Shown here piece by piece: positions 7,398 to 14,881 of a DNA stretch of 29,373 nucleotides. Below the pieces are notes generated by a model that worked only from the letters and a program-made list of their open reading frames with translations, made no database searches and had not been told where the DNA came from. Within the stretch, counting starts at the first letter, position 1. Each line of letters starts with the position of its first letter. Source of the DNA: Brumimicrobium sp033722555. GTDB lineage: Bacteria; Bacteroidota; Bacteroidia; Flavobacteriales_D; Crocinitomicaceae. The DNA is taken from the NCBI GenBank assembly GCA_033722555.1, contig JAWVYS010000037.1:1-29373 (forward strand), written 5' to 3'. Made by a program: the position numbers and the translations under genes.

Positions 7398-10300
7398 TCA
7401 CCAGTCAAACCGATTGCTTGAAACTCTCGGTCTGTTGACGTATCGGATATCATCGAGAAGATACTCCATGACCTCATCTCTTTCTTCCGCGTCAAACACT
7501 TTGCTTTTCGTTTTAAGATTTTCAAAGGTGAGTTGTTCTTCAGGATCCACGAAATACACGGCTACAAACTTTTTTGAATCACCGTAATTTCCAACAGTGG
7601 TAAATAGGTAAACCACCCCGGATTTTTTATAAGATGAAACGAATACAGTTGTATCAAACCTGAGCGAATCCTTATTTATACCGTAAATATCCTTGCTCAT
7701 GATGTATGATTGATAAAACAAATGTTTTTCGGGGCCAACCAGATTATAAAGGCTGTCGGCCAGATTGGATTCTGAAACCCACGAAAAGAAATCAAAAATA
7801 TGGACCGTGTCCTCCATAACCTTTCGAATTTCATCCAAGGTATACGGCCTTTTCCTATTTATCCTTTTAGCGAGAACATTTGCTTTGAATCTCGGATCAG
7901 AAATGGTGTCAAGATACCTGAGCTCTTCCTTGAATCTGCTTTCGTCCTTGGTATAGCAGTAAAGCACACTCGCAAGTGGAATAAGTTCATCCATGAGGTC
8001 TTCGAATTCAGATTTTTTCTCCGATCTGGCATAACTCATCTTTCGCATCTTTTTGTAGGTAAGGTTTTCCAGTTCGCGTAAAAATTTATCGGAAAGATCA
8101 TTCGTACTGAACTTGCCCTTTAAATTACCCTTGTCGATCAAATGAATAAATTCCGGTAAATATTCTTCGTATTCCAACGTGAATTCCTGCATTTTTTGAA
8201 GATGAGGAACCAATAGTTCCAGACTATCGTAGTATACCTTAAAAATCCTGTAAATATCATTCTCGTTACTTACGATTGGTGCTTTTTGCTCAAGGAGGGA
8301 AATTACACGGGAAGCAGCTTCTGCTGTGCCTGTTTTACTCAGATACTGTAATGCATTTATTTCAAATACAGGTTTATTTTTGAATTTTTCATAAAACTTC
8401 AGAATGAAGTCTAAATAGTTTTCTGATTCATGAAAGAAGTAGTAATGTATTCCCAGCAGTTCTGATCTGAAACTTTCGTCCAGGACCTTGAGGGTATCGT
8501 TAAGCAACAATTCTTCCAGAGGTTCCCTGGATTTATCGTCAAAAACAACCTCGCTGACGGATAGTTTAGCCTGTTCCCGTAACTGATAGTTGTCCGACTT
8601 GATATGTTCAAGCCAGAGAAGTCCTTTGTGATTCAGTACAAATTCCTTTTCAGAAGTACTTTCGTAAAGAGGCTTGAAGGTTGAGTAAATCTGGTCGATA
8701 AAGATCGGCTTTCCATATATTGTATCAAAGGAGGAGGTCACGGTAACAAACTGATCCTCGAAAACAAAGTCAAGTAAATAAAGCACTCGGTCAGTGCCCT
8801 TTTTGCTGTACTGATACAGGTATTCCAGTGAACTATCGGTTTTAACCTGACGGAGCATCTTTACGTCATAATAGAGCGAGTCTTCGGAATATTTTAATTG
8901 GAGCTGTTTTTCTATTCCTTCAGCTCCCTTCTCCACGGAAGAATATGTATTGACTTTGGTATGTCTGATCAGAACCTGACTTCCGGTGACAGGATCTTCG
9001 TAAAGTCTGGTCGTATATTCAGATCTGAAATCGGTGTTTAGTGAATCCTCCCGATTTTCTGCACGTACAAAGTCTTCCTTCAAAGAATATATTTCGGCCA
9101 GAATAAGAGAATCAATGTTTCGGTTGAAGTACGAGGAAAATCGATAGTTTAAGGCCGTATCTTTTTCCACCTTTCGGGAGATATTTGTGTAATCAGGATC
9201 TGAGAATTTCAGGCTTTGGAAGTATTTCTCCGCGCGTTCATTTTCTGCTTCGCTTATGAGCTGATAATAGGTGTTGTGATGTATAGCGTAAAAAATATTG
9301 AGTTTTTTATCCTTACCGGAAAGAATAGCGGTGGCTTTTTTATCCCCGATTTCCTTTTTTTCAGTCTCCAATTCCGCATTTTCGGCAAATGTATTTATGA
9401 GGTAATCAAGTTCGAAGGAATCTACTTCCAGATTATTAAAGTCCTGTAGAAATTCGGAGTGGAATGAAAAATAATTTTTCCCATCATCAGTACCGGCGAT
9501 CAGCACACGATTTTTCTCTCCTATAAAACCGATTGCTCCTTCAGGAATCTTAACCTCAACACCTTGTTTTTTAAGATCAGGAATCTGCGACATAGGTTTG
9601 ATTGAAATACTGCTGAAATAAGCTTTTACGTTCTTACTTTTTATAAAAGCCTTATTTCCACCGGCCTTAAAAACAATGATTTCCTGTGGTGTATCTACGA
9701 TCAGCATTTTTAAAAAATTATTTCGAGACATTTCAGTTGTTACATCGATGGCGTCATACCCTGAAATTTTCACCTTTTTTCTTTTCGAGATCTCACCCGG
9801 TGTAATAAGATAAAGTGTACTGTCGATATAATTCAGGTTGCATTTCGATGCGAAACTCTTACCGTACGGAATTTTAACCATGCGTTCATAACTGTAGTAA
9901 GCTCCGTTTGCAAAGTCCGGAAGAAAATGTGTCTGATAGTATAAAGGGCTGTTTTCATTTTCGGGATAAAATTTCCCTATACTCTGGAGCTGAATACGGT
10001 TATCCGAGGACGAATGTATTTTTGTGGGGGGATCAACGGCTGATTTTTTAATTTTTCTGAAAGTTTTATTGGCTCCGGTAGATTTACTGAATTCCACGGG
10101 TGTAACTGTGTAACCCTTTTCGCGCAACATTTCAATCATTCCCTTTTCCCCTGCCAAATGAGCGGCTCCCACACCGGCAAAAACACTCATTTTAGGCATC
10201 AGGCTGTCGAGGGCATCAACCATATTTTCATTGCGGATATCCAGAAGGTATTTACGGTAGTTATTGGAGAAATTTTGAGAGATCATGCTGTCCAGCTCAT

Positions 10301-10961
10301 CGAGATTTCGTTCAAGGTATGCTGTTTCAAGTTTTTCCTGAGACTGACGACCCAGTCTTCGTTTTTTGGAATTTCCGGTATCCTCATCAGGAAGAGAGGA
10401 CCTTCTGGCAAGGAAGAATGACTCCATAAAATCTTCAAGGCTGAAAATAGGTTTGCCTTTTTTCTTTGCCGCCTGGAAAAGAAACATATCCAGATAAGTG
10501 CTTTCTTCATAATTTTCCTGTCCGTAATTATATCTGTAAAGCAATTCATTCAGCATGCGTTCTTTGGGACTCAAAAATCTCCTGAAGACCTCCAGTTCGT
10601 ATTCGGGTACTACCGTAAAATTTGTGTAAAATCCCACCCCCGAAAAATTTCGTCTACGGTCATAAACAAGATTCGATGCCTCCCTAAGATCATCGCTTCG
10701 GTAAAAATCGAGCCAGTACTCAGGATTTGTTTCTAAAGCTACGGCATCCGCCGATGAAAGAGCATCAAAAAATTCATCCCCGAGGTTAAAAGCTATTTTG
10801 CTGCTAACATGCATTGTTCCATACAGGTAGGAGGTTTTTTTCAAACCATTACCTTCTATTTTCCATAAAAGGGACTGATATTTTTCTTGTGCATTGAGAA
10901 CATTACCAAACATTATTAGAATGAACAGCTGTAAAATTTTGAAAGGGGAGAGATGAAGCAT
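7398..10961 (-). CDS. Exported TraB/GumN-domain protein with very long uncharacterised C-terminal region
   Basis: 1187 residues with an N-terminal signal peptide (about 1-24, cleavage at NA-Q). Residues of about 28-295 match the TraB/PrgY/GumN fold: LLWKIEGNG, the signature GTMHV with His51, Glu77 in ALETN, and GVGAAHLAGEKG with His268, the conserved residues that have led to proposals of a metallohydrolase active site. Typical family members are about 280-300 residues, so some 890 residues are extra. That tail holds mixed alpha/beta stretches, and from about residue 770 a Leu-rich helical region that could be HEAT-like. I recognise no named domain there. The protein is probably periplasmic. 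It is single-gene, convergent with the response regulator and divergent from the DUF3817-like gene. No TAnnTTTG box is obvious upstream. Confidence 0.85.
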   Translation of the reverse strand: MLHLSPFKILQLFILIMFGNVLNAQEKYQSLLWKIEGNGLKKTSYLYGTMHVSSKIAFNLGDEFFDALSSADAVALETNPEYWLDFYRSDDLREASNLVYDRRRNFSGVGFYTNFTVVPEYELEVFRRFLSPKERMLNELLYRYNYGQENYEESTYLDMFLFQAAKKKGKPIFSLEDFMESFFLARRSSLPDEDTGNSKKRRLGRQSQEKLETAYLERNLDELDSMISQNFSNNYRKYLLDIRNENMVDALDSLMPKMSVFAGVGAAHLAGEKGMIEMLREKGYTVTPVEFSKSTGANKTFRKIKKSAVDPPTKIHSSSDNRIQLQSIGKFYPENENSPLYYQTHFLPDFANGAYYSYERMVKIPYGKSFASKCNLNYIDSTLYLITPGEISKRKKVKISGYDAIDVTTEMSRNNFLKMLIVDTPQEIIVFKAGGNKAFIKSKNVKAYFSSISIKPMSQIPDLKKQGVEVKIPEGAIGFIGEKNRVLIAGTDDGKNYFSFHSEFLQDFNNLEVDSFELDYLINTFAENAELETEKKEIGDKKATAILSGKDKKLNIFYAIHHNTYYQLISEAENERAEKYFQSLKFSDPDYTNISRKVEKDTALNYRFSSYFNRNIDSLILAEIYSLKEDFVRAENREDSLNTDFRSEYTTRLYEDPVTGSQVLIRHTKVNTYSSVEKGAEGIEKQLQLKYSEDSLYYDVKMLRQVKTDSSLEYLYQYSKKGTDRVLYLLDFVFEDQFVTVTSSFDTIYGKPIFIDQIYSTFKPLYESTSEKEFVLNHKGLLWLEHIKSDNYQLREQAKLSVSEVVFDDKSREPLEELLLNDTLKVLDESFRSELLGIHYYFFHESENYLDFILKFYEKFKNKPVFEINALQYLSKTGTAEAASRVISLLEQKAPIVSNENDIYRIFKVYYDSLELLVPHLQKMQEFTLEYEEYLPEFIHLIDKGNLKGKFSTNDLSDKFLRELENLTYKKMRKMSYARSEKKSEFEDLMDELIPLASVLYCYTKDESRFKEELRYLDTISDPRFKANVLAKRINRKRPYTLDEIRKVMEDTVHIFDFFSWVSESNLADSLYNLVGPEKHLFYQSYIMSKDIYGINKDSLRFDTTVFVSSYKKSGVVYLFTTVGNYGDSKKFVAVYFVDPEEQLTFENLKTKSKVFDAEERDEVMEYLLDDIRYVNRPRVSSNRFDW

Positions 10962-11032
10962 ATTTATTTATAATTTTCAAGGATTGTAATATAGTTAAAA
11001 AACCCTTTGTCATTTGCTTTCATTTGTCTTTA

Positions 11033-11350
11033 ATGAATATTTTTAGGAAAAATTTGGGAATGAATATTAAAACTCCGCTCGGATTATTACGTTTATTGGC
11101 AATTTTAGAGGGAACCTCTTATTTGATGTTGGCCCTTACAATGCCGCTCAAGTATTATTATGCGATGCCGCTCCCAAATAAAATTGTGGGAATGGCCCAC
11201 GGAATTCTGTTTATTGCCTACTGCTTTATGGTATACGTCGTTAATCAGGAAAAAAAATGGAGCCTGAAAACAAATTTCTGGGCGTATTTTGCTTCTTTAC
11301 TTCCTTTTGGAACCTTCGTAGCGGATGCCAAAATATTTAAAAAGGCCTGA
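11033..11350 (+). CDS. DUF3817-like small integral membrane protein
   Basis: 105 residues from the ATG at 11033; a second ATG at 11060 would give 96 residues and aligns better with the usual start of the family just before KTPLGLLRLLAILEG. It has three hydrophobic helices: LLRLLAILEGTSYLMLALTM, IVGMAHGILFIAYCFMVYVV and the C-terminal FWAYFASLLPFGTFVADAK. The motifs LEGxSYL, MPLKYY, VGMAHGILF and LPFGTFVAD are those of DUF3817 (YdzA-like) inner-membrane proteins, whose function is not known. Divergent from the TraB-like gene across a spacer of about 70 bp. Confidence 0.85.
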   Translation: MNIFRKNLGMNIKTPLGLLRLLAILEGTSYLMLALTMPLKYYYAMPLPNKIVGMAHGILFIAYCFMVYVVNQEKKWSLKTNFWAYFASLLPFGTFVADAKIFKKA

Positions 11351-11460
11351 CCCGATTTTGTCAATCAAGGAGGTTTACGACCCAGACACTAAGTTTTTAA
11401 GAACTAAGTCGTTAATTTCGAAGTAAAATAGTTTGCCGTTTGAAATTTTATCCTGAATTT

Positions 11461-11489
11461 TACTTGACTCTTCGGAGCGAGTATTTTTT
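11461..11489 (+). terminator. Intrinsic terminator with TTCG loop
   Basis: TACTTGACTC, loop TTCG, then GAGCGAGTA form a stem of nine pairs with one bulged A and one T-G pair, followed by six T (11484-11489). Lies about 110 bp after the DUF3817-like stop and just ahead of the second T9SS gene. Its T-tract gives TATTTTTTG, one base off the TAnnTTTG promoter box, so terminator and next promoter may overlap. Confidence 0.6.
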
Positions 11490-11513
11490 GTTTAATTCTT
11501 TAATAGTACTACA

Positions 11514-12602
11514 ATGAAGCATTTTTACAAAGCAATCTTTATAATTCTCGGTTTTTTGGTTTTCAGTTTCACGGGCCGTGCTCAGTTTTCAGGTAATTAT
11601 GCACCTTCGAACTGGACTTTGATTCTAAATACGCCGCCCAGCGACGGATATGTGGATATAACCTACGCTCCGGATTCCATTATTCTGGCCGGAGATAATG
11701 ATGATTCTGGGGCGTGCTGTAATGAAAGCACTGTTTACCAGACAACAGTTTGTAGCACGGGAACCATAAGTTTTGACTATAGTTTTGTTAATCCGGACAT
11801 AGAGGAAGCTTATTACATAATCAACGGAACATCGACATTCATTACGGGTTTAACCTCTACAGGGACCGTATCGAATATTCCTGTCACGGCAGGAGATGTG
11901 TTTGGATTCATGGTATATACAAATGATGACTGTTGTGGAAGAGGTATACTTACCATTTCCAATTTCTCCGCCCCTTCGGTTCAAGGAACCACTTATACCG
12001 AGACAGCTTGTTTTAGTTATACCTGGCCTCAGAATTGGCAAACATATACTGAGTCCGGAATATACAGAGATACGATGATGAACTGGGTGGGTTGTGATTC
12101 GATTATCACCTTGGATTTAACGATAGACACCGTGAATACAACCGTTCTCCAAAACGGATCAACACTCACGGCAGATCTTTTTGCCGATGCATACCAGTGG
12201 ATAGACTGTAACAACGGTAATGTTGCCTTAATGGGCGAAACGAATCAGTCTTTCACGGCTGAAATCACAGGGATCTACGCCGTAATGATTACGCTCAACG
12301 GGTGCACGGATACCTCAGAGTGTATCTTCGTAAATACCATCGGACTTTCGGGGGAGAATCTTCAAGGCGGGTATGTTCTTTTTCCTAATCCGTCTAAACA
12401 GCATATTACTTTAAGGTCAGCGGATGGATTCATGAATACTACGGTGCGTATGTTGGATCTTTCAGGTAAAACGATGCTGAAGAGAGAAATAAAGAACGGA
12501 AAGGAGGTACAACTTGGGTTGACCGATTTTGCGCCGGGTATTTATTTTATAGAAGTGATTGAAAGTTCACGGGTTACCAAGCTCAGATTTGTAAAGGAGT
12601 AA
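11514..12602 (+). CDS. Secreted protein with T9SS type A sorting domain
   Basis: 362 residues. Signal peptide at 1-23 (cleavage at RA-Q). Residues 24-160 form a beta-rich region (SGNYAPSNWTLI onward, with paired Cys motifs ACCN and DDCCGRG) that resembles CUB-like domains; I hold this loosely. Residues 165-204 are one copy of the Cys-rich module (ACFSYTW to GCDSIITLDLTI) also found three times in the protein at 740-2161. Residues 226-276 match that protein's second module (YQWIDC, GETNQSF, DTSECIFV). The C-terminus is a T9SS type A sorting domain (LFPNPSKQ, FAPGIYFIEV, LRFVKE). Expected to be exported through the outer membrane by T9SS. Ligand or enzyme activity is unknown. Confidence 0.88.
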   Translation: MKHFYKAIFIILGFLVFSFTGRAQFSGNYAPSNWTLILNTPPSDGYVDITYAPDSIILAGDNDDSGACCNESTVYQTTVCSTGTISFDYSFVNPDIEEAYYIINGTSTFITGLTSTGTVSNIPVTAGDVFGFMVYTNDDCCGRGILTISNFSAPSVQGTTYTETACFSYTWPQNWQTYTESGIYRDTMMNWVGCDSIITLDLTIDTVNTTVLQNGSTLTADLFADAYQWIDCNNGNVALMGETNQSFTAEITGIYAVMITLNGCTDTSECIFVNTIGLSGENLQGGYVLFPNPSKQHITLRSADGFMNTTVRMLDLSGKTMLKREIKNGKEVQLGLTDFAPGIYFIEVIESSRVTKLRFVKE

Positions 12603-12693
12603 AGATTAGGGACTATTGAGGACATGGGTTGGATTCAGTAAAAAAGCTGTTCGCCTAAAGCCGTCCGAAAATCTTTTATCCCGTAAAATTCTT

Positions 12694-12720
12694 GATTGAG
12701 GGGGCAGCCCTCTAATTTTA
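12694..12720 (+). terminator. Hairpin after the second T9SS gene
   Basis: GAGGG (12698-12702) pairs with CCCTC (12708-12712) around a 5-nt loop, and ATT/AAT extends the stem with one bulge. An AATTTTA stretch follows. About 95 nt after the stop codon. A plausible but moderate terminator. Confidence 0.45.
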
Positions 12721-12735
12721 TCGAATCTTAGAATG

Positions 12736-12832
12736 TAGATTTGTCAGAGTAAATCAAGGGTCATTAATTGTTAACACTGCAATGTAACTTATTACTTAAG
12801 ACCGCTAATCCTGGATTAGCGGTTCTTTTTTT
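12736..12832 (+). ncRNA. Candidate short transcript: TAnnTTTG box followed by strong terminator
   Basis: TAGATTTG (12736-12743) is an exact -7 box with no open reading frame after it. About 60 bp later comes a strong intrinsic terminator. A transcript from about 12750 to 12832 would be about 80 nt and contains an imperfect hairpin (GTTAACA and TGTAAC around 12770-12787). No -33 TTG at proper spacing is visible, and I recognise no known RNA family. It could equally be a chance box within a terminator region. Confidence 0.25.
12801..12832 (+). terminator. Strong intrinsic terminator
   Basis: ACCGCTAATC (12801-12810) and GATTAGCGGT (12814-12823) are perfect 10-bp arms around a CTG loop, followed by TCTTTTTTT. 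The best-formed terminator in the window apart from the palindrome after queG. It lies 200 bp past the T9SS gene and its T-tract runs into the alkD promoter. Confidence 0.85.
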
Positions 12833-12861
12833 GCCCAGCCCCACGAGTATTTTTAATTTTG
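12831..12861 (+). promoter_or_regulatory. Promoter of the AlkD-like gene (TTG-N20-TAATTTTG)
   Basis: TTG at 12831-12833, formed by the end of the terminator T-tract, and TAATTTTG at 12854-12861 are 20 bp apart, a full Bacteroidota consensus. The ATG follows 27 nt after the box. Confidence 0.65.
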
Positions 12862-12888
12862 CCCAGAATATAGAAGCTTTTTCTTTCA

Positions 12889-13572
12889 ATGAAAAGTGAT
12901 AAAGGAGATTACATCTGTTGCTTAAGGGATACATTTATGGATCACGCCAATCCTTTGGTTGCAAGTGGTCAGATGGCTTATATGAAAGGGCATTTCCCTT
13001 TTTTCGGAATAAAAACCGTTCAACGAAGGGAAATACAGAAACCGTTTTTAACGAAAGATTCACTTCCTGATAGCAAGGTAATCGTTGATCTGATCAAAGA
13101 ACTCTGGAGTCTCCCGGAAAGAGAATTTCACTATTTTGCTCAGGAACTCCTTTTTAAATACCATAAAAACCCAGATCCGGATATCATTCAACTGTATGAA
13201 TACATGGTTGTAAATAAGTCCTGGTGGGACACGGTAGACTTCATTGCAACAAAGTTGATTTCCTCTTATTTCGTCCGGTTCCCTGAATGCAGGAAAGAAT
13301 ATATCGACAAATGGCTTCGTTCAGAGAATCTTTGGTTAAAGAGATGTGCTCTTTTGTTTCAGTTGAAATATAAAAAAGATACGGATACTGATCTCTTGAA
13401 AGAGGCGATTGTTCAATTGGCAGATTCTAAAGAATTTTTTATCCGCAAAGCGATAGGATGGGTCTTGAGAGAATATGCAAGAACCGACCCAGATTGGGTC
13501 CTTGATTTTACCGAAAAATGTCCGCTGAGCAACTTAAGCACGAGGGAAGCGCTAAAGCATATATCAGTATAG
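12889..13572 (+). CDS. AlkD-like DNA alkylation repair glycosylase
   Basis: 227-residue all-helical HEAT-like repeat protein of the DNA_alkylation family. AlkD excises bulky or charged alkylpurines (for example 3-methyladenine, 7-methylguanine) without flipping the base. The catalytic trio of the Bacillus cereus enzyme (Trp109, Asp113, Trp187) is matched here by Trp113, Asp117 and Trp191, in SWWDTVD and AIGWVLREYA, with identical spacings of 4 and 74 residues between the successive positions. This makes a functional enzyme likely. It has its own promoter. It converges on dxr with 5 bp between stop codons, so the two transcripts must overlap at their 3' ends. Confidence 0.92.
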   Translation: MKSDKGDYICCLRDTFMDHANPLVASGQMAYMKGHFPFFGIKTVQRREIQKPFLTKDSLPDSKVIVDLIKELWSLPEREFHYFAQELLFKYHKNPDPDIIQLYEYMVVNKSWWDTVDFIATKLISSYFVRFPECRKEYIDKWLRSENLWLKRCALLFQLKYKKDTDTDLLKEAIVQLADSKEFFIRKAIGWVLREYARTDPDWVLDFTEKCPLSNLSTREALKHISV

Positions 13573-13577
13573 TTTAG

Positions 13578-14759
13578 CTATTTACTGCACTTTGAATCTG
13601 CCAAACGGCGAGCTTCCTTATTGATTTCCACAAAATCCTCATATTTCGGCGTAGAAATGTGTTCAACCGCGTGCAGGGTTTCTTCGTTGATACGACCAAT
13701 ATCAAGAAACCCGATTTTGTTTTCGAGAAAAGCCCTGACCGTCACTTCATTCGAGGCGTTTAAAGCACAGGCCGCCGTTCCTTCCATATGCATTGCCGTA
13801 AAAGCCAGGTCCAGATTCCTGAAAGTATCTCTGTCGGGCTGTTCAAAAGTCAGCGAGGGATATTTAAGAAAATCAAAGCGTGGAAAATCCGTTTTAAAAC
13901 GTTTTGGATACGTTAAAGCATACTGAATGGGTAATTTCATATCCGGCAATCCCATTTGTGCCTTCATGCTACCATCTTCAAATTGAACAATGGAATGTAT
14001 AATTGATTGAGGATGGACGATCACATCTATTTGTTCCGGGCGAAGAGCAAACAACCATTTTGCCTCTATAACCTCCAGACCCTTGTTCATCAGAGAAGCG
14101 GAATCAATGGTTATCTTGGCACCCATTTCCCAGTTAGGGTGTTTCAGTGCTTGCTGAGGAGAAACATTTGCGAGTTCATCCTTTTTCCATCCTCTGAAGG
14201 GACCTCCGGATGCGGTGAGGTATATTTTTTCAATGTTGTTTTGAAATTCGCCGGCCAAACACTGAAAGATCGCAGAATGTTCAGAATCCACAGGATAAAT
14301 ATTCACTCCGTTTTCACGCGCCAGACGTGTGATTAGTTCTCCTGCAACCACAAGAGTCTCTTTGTTGGCAAGGGCTATATTTTTTTTAGCTCGGATTGCA
14401 TGAATGGTTGGTTTTAAGCCCGCATACCCCACTAAGGCGGTTAGTACGATGTCGACTTCGCCAAACTCTACAACCTGACAAAGGGCTTCTTCTCCGGCAT
14501 AAACATGGATATCATGGTCCCAAAGGGCATTTTTCACCTTTTCATAATGCTTTTCGTTAACGATCACCACGGCATTGGGACGAAATTTGATCGCCTGAGC
14601 GATTAAGAGGTCTGCATTGTCATGCGCGGTAATGACCTGAAGATCAAAATAATCAGCATATGTTTCTATGACCTCTAGTGTCTGTGTTCCGATGGAGCCT
14701 GTCGAACCTAAAAGCGCGACTCCTTTTTTCGTCTGTTTTTCTGAATGGGATTTGTTCAA
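13578..14759 (-). CDS. dxr: 1-deoxy-D-xylulose 5-phosphate reductoisomerase
   Basis: Second enzyme of the MEP isoprenoid pathway; converts DXP to 2-C-methyl-D-erythritol 4-phosphate with NADPH and a divalent metal. 393 residues, normal length. The NADPH-binding loop is LLGSTGSIG (18-24 core). Further motifs are ANKETLVVAG (131-140), PVDSEHSAIFQCL with metal ligands Asp158 and Glu160, ASGGPFRGW, HPNWEMGAKITIDSASLMNKGLE with Asn225, Lys226 and Glu229 as the remaining substrate and metal residues, and VHPQSIIHSIVQF. Its presence means the MEP route is used rather than mevalonate. It has a TACTTTTG box just upstream and lies 122 bp downstream of the TonB receptor gene, so probably is its own unit. 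Confidence 0.97.
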   Translation of the reverse strand: MNKSHSEKQTKKGVALLGSTGSIGTQTLEVIETYADYFDLQVITAHDNADLLIAQAIKFRPNAVVIVNEKHYEKVKNALWDHDIHVYAGEEALCQVVEFGEVDIVLTALVGYAGLKPTIHAIRAKKNIALANKETLVVAGELITRLARENGVNIYPVDSEHSAIFQCLAGEFQNNIEKIYLTASGGPFRGWKKDELANVSPQQALKHPNWEMGAKITIDSASLMNKGLEVIEAKWLFALRPEQIDVIVHPQSIIHSIVQFEDGSMKAQMGLPDMKLPIQYALTYPKRFKTDFPRFDFLKYPSLTFEQPDRDTFRNLDLAFTAMHMEGTAACALNASNEVTVRAFLENKIGFLDIGRINEETLHAVEHISTPKYEDFVEINKEARRLADSKCSK

Positions 14760-14776
14760 GATGAGCTGTTTTAAAA

Positions 14777-14784
14777 CAAAAGTA
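14777..14784 (-). promoter_or_regulatory. -7 element TACTTTTG before dxr
   Basis: Minus-strand TACTTTTG fits TAnnTTTG and lies 17 nt before the dxr ATG, giving a short leader. No clear -33 TTG is seen at 18-21 bp. Confidence 0.45.
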
Positions 14785-14842
14785 AAGAATTGTTGAATTA
14801 AACGCTTTTTTCCGGGCTTAATTTAGGTCGAAGAATAGAAAT

Positions 14843-14871
14843 GGTGCATCGTATTTTGAACACGACGCACC
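14843..14871 (-). terminator. Hairpin after the TonB receptor gene
   Basis: GGTGCATCGT (14843-14852) and ACGACGCACC (14862-14871) pair over ten positions with one mismatch around a 9-nt loop. On the minus strand it begins 11 nt after the receptor stop and is followed by ATTTCTATTCTT, a T-rich but interrupted tract. Confidence 0.6.
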
Positions 14872-14881
14872 TTTCAATGTT

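Noticed and set aside
12603..12800. tRNA or other known RNA before the strong terminator
   Set aside because: No T-loop (GGTTCRAAT-like) sequence with paired acceptor and anticodon arms could be found.
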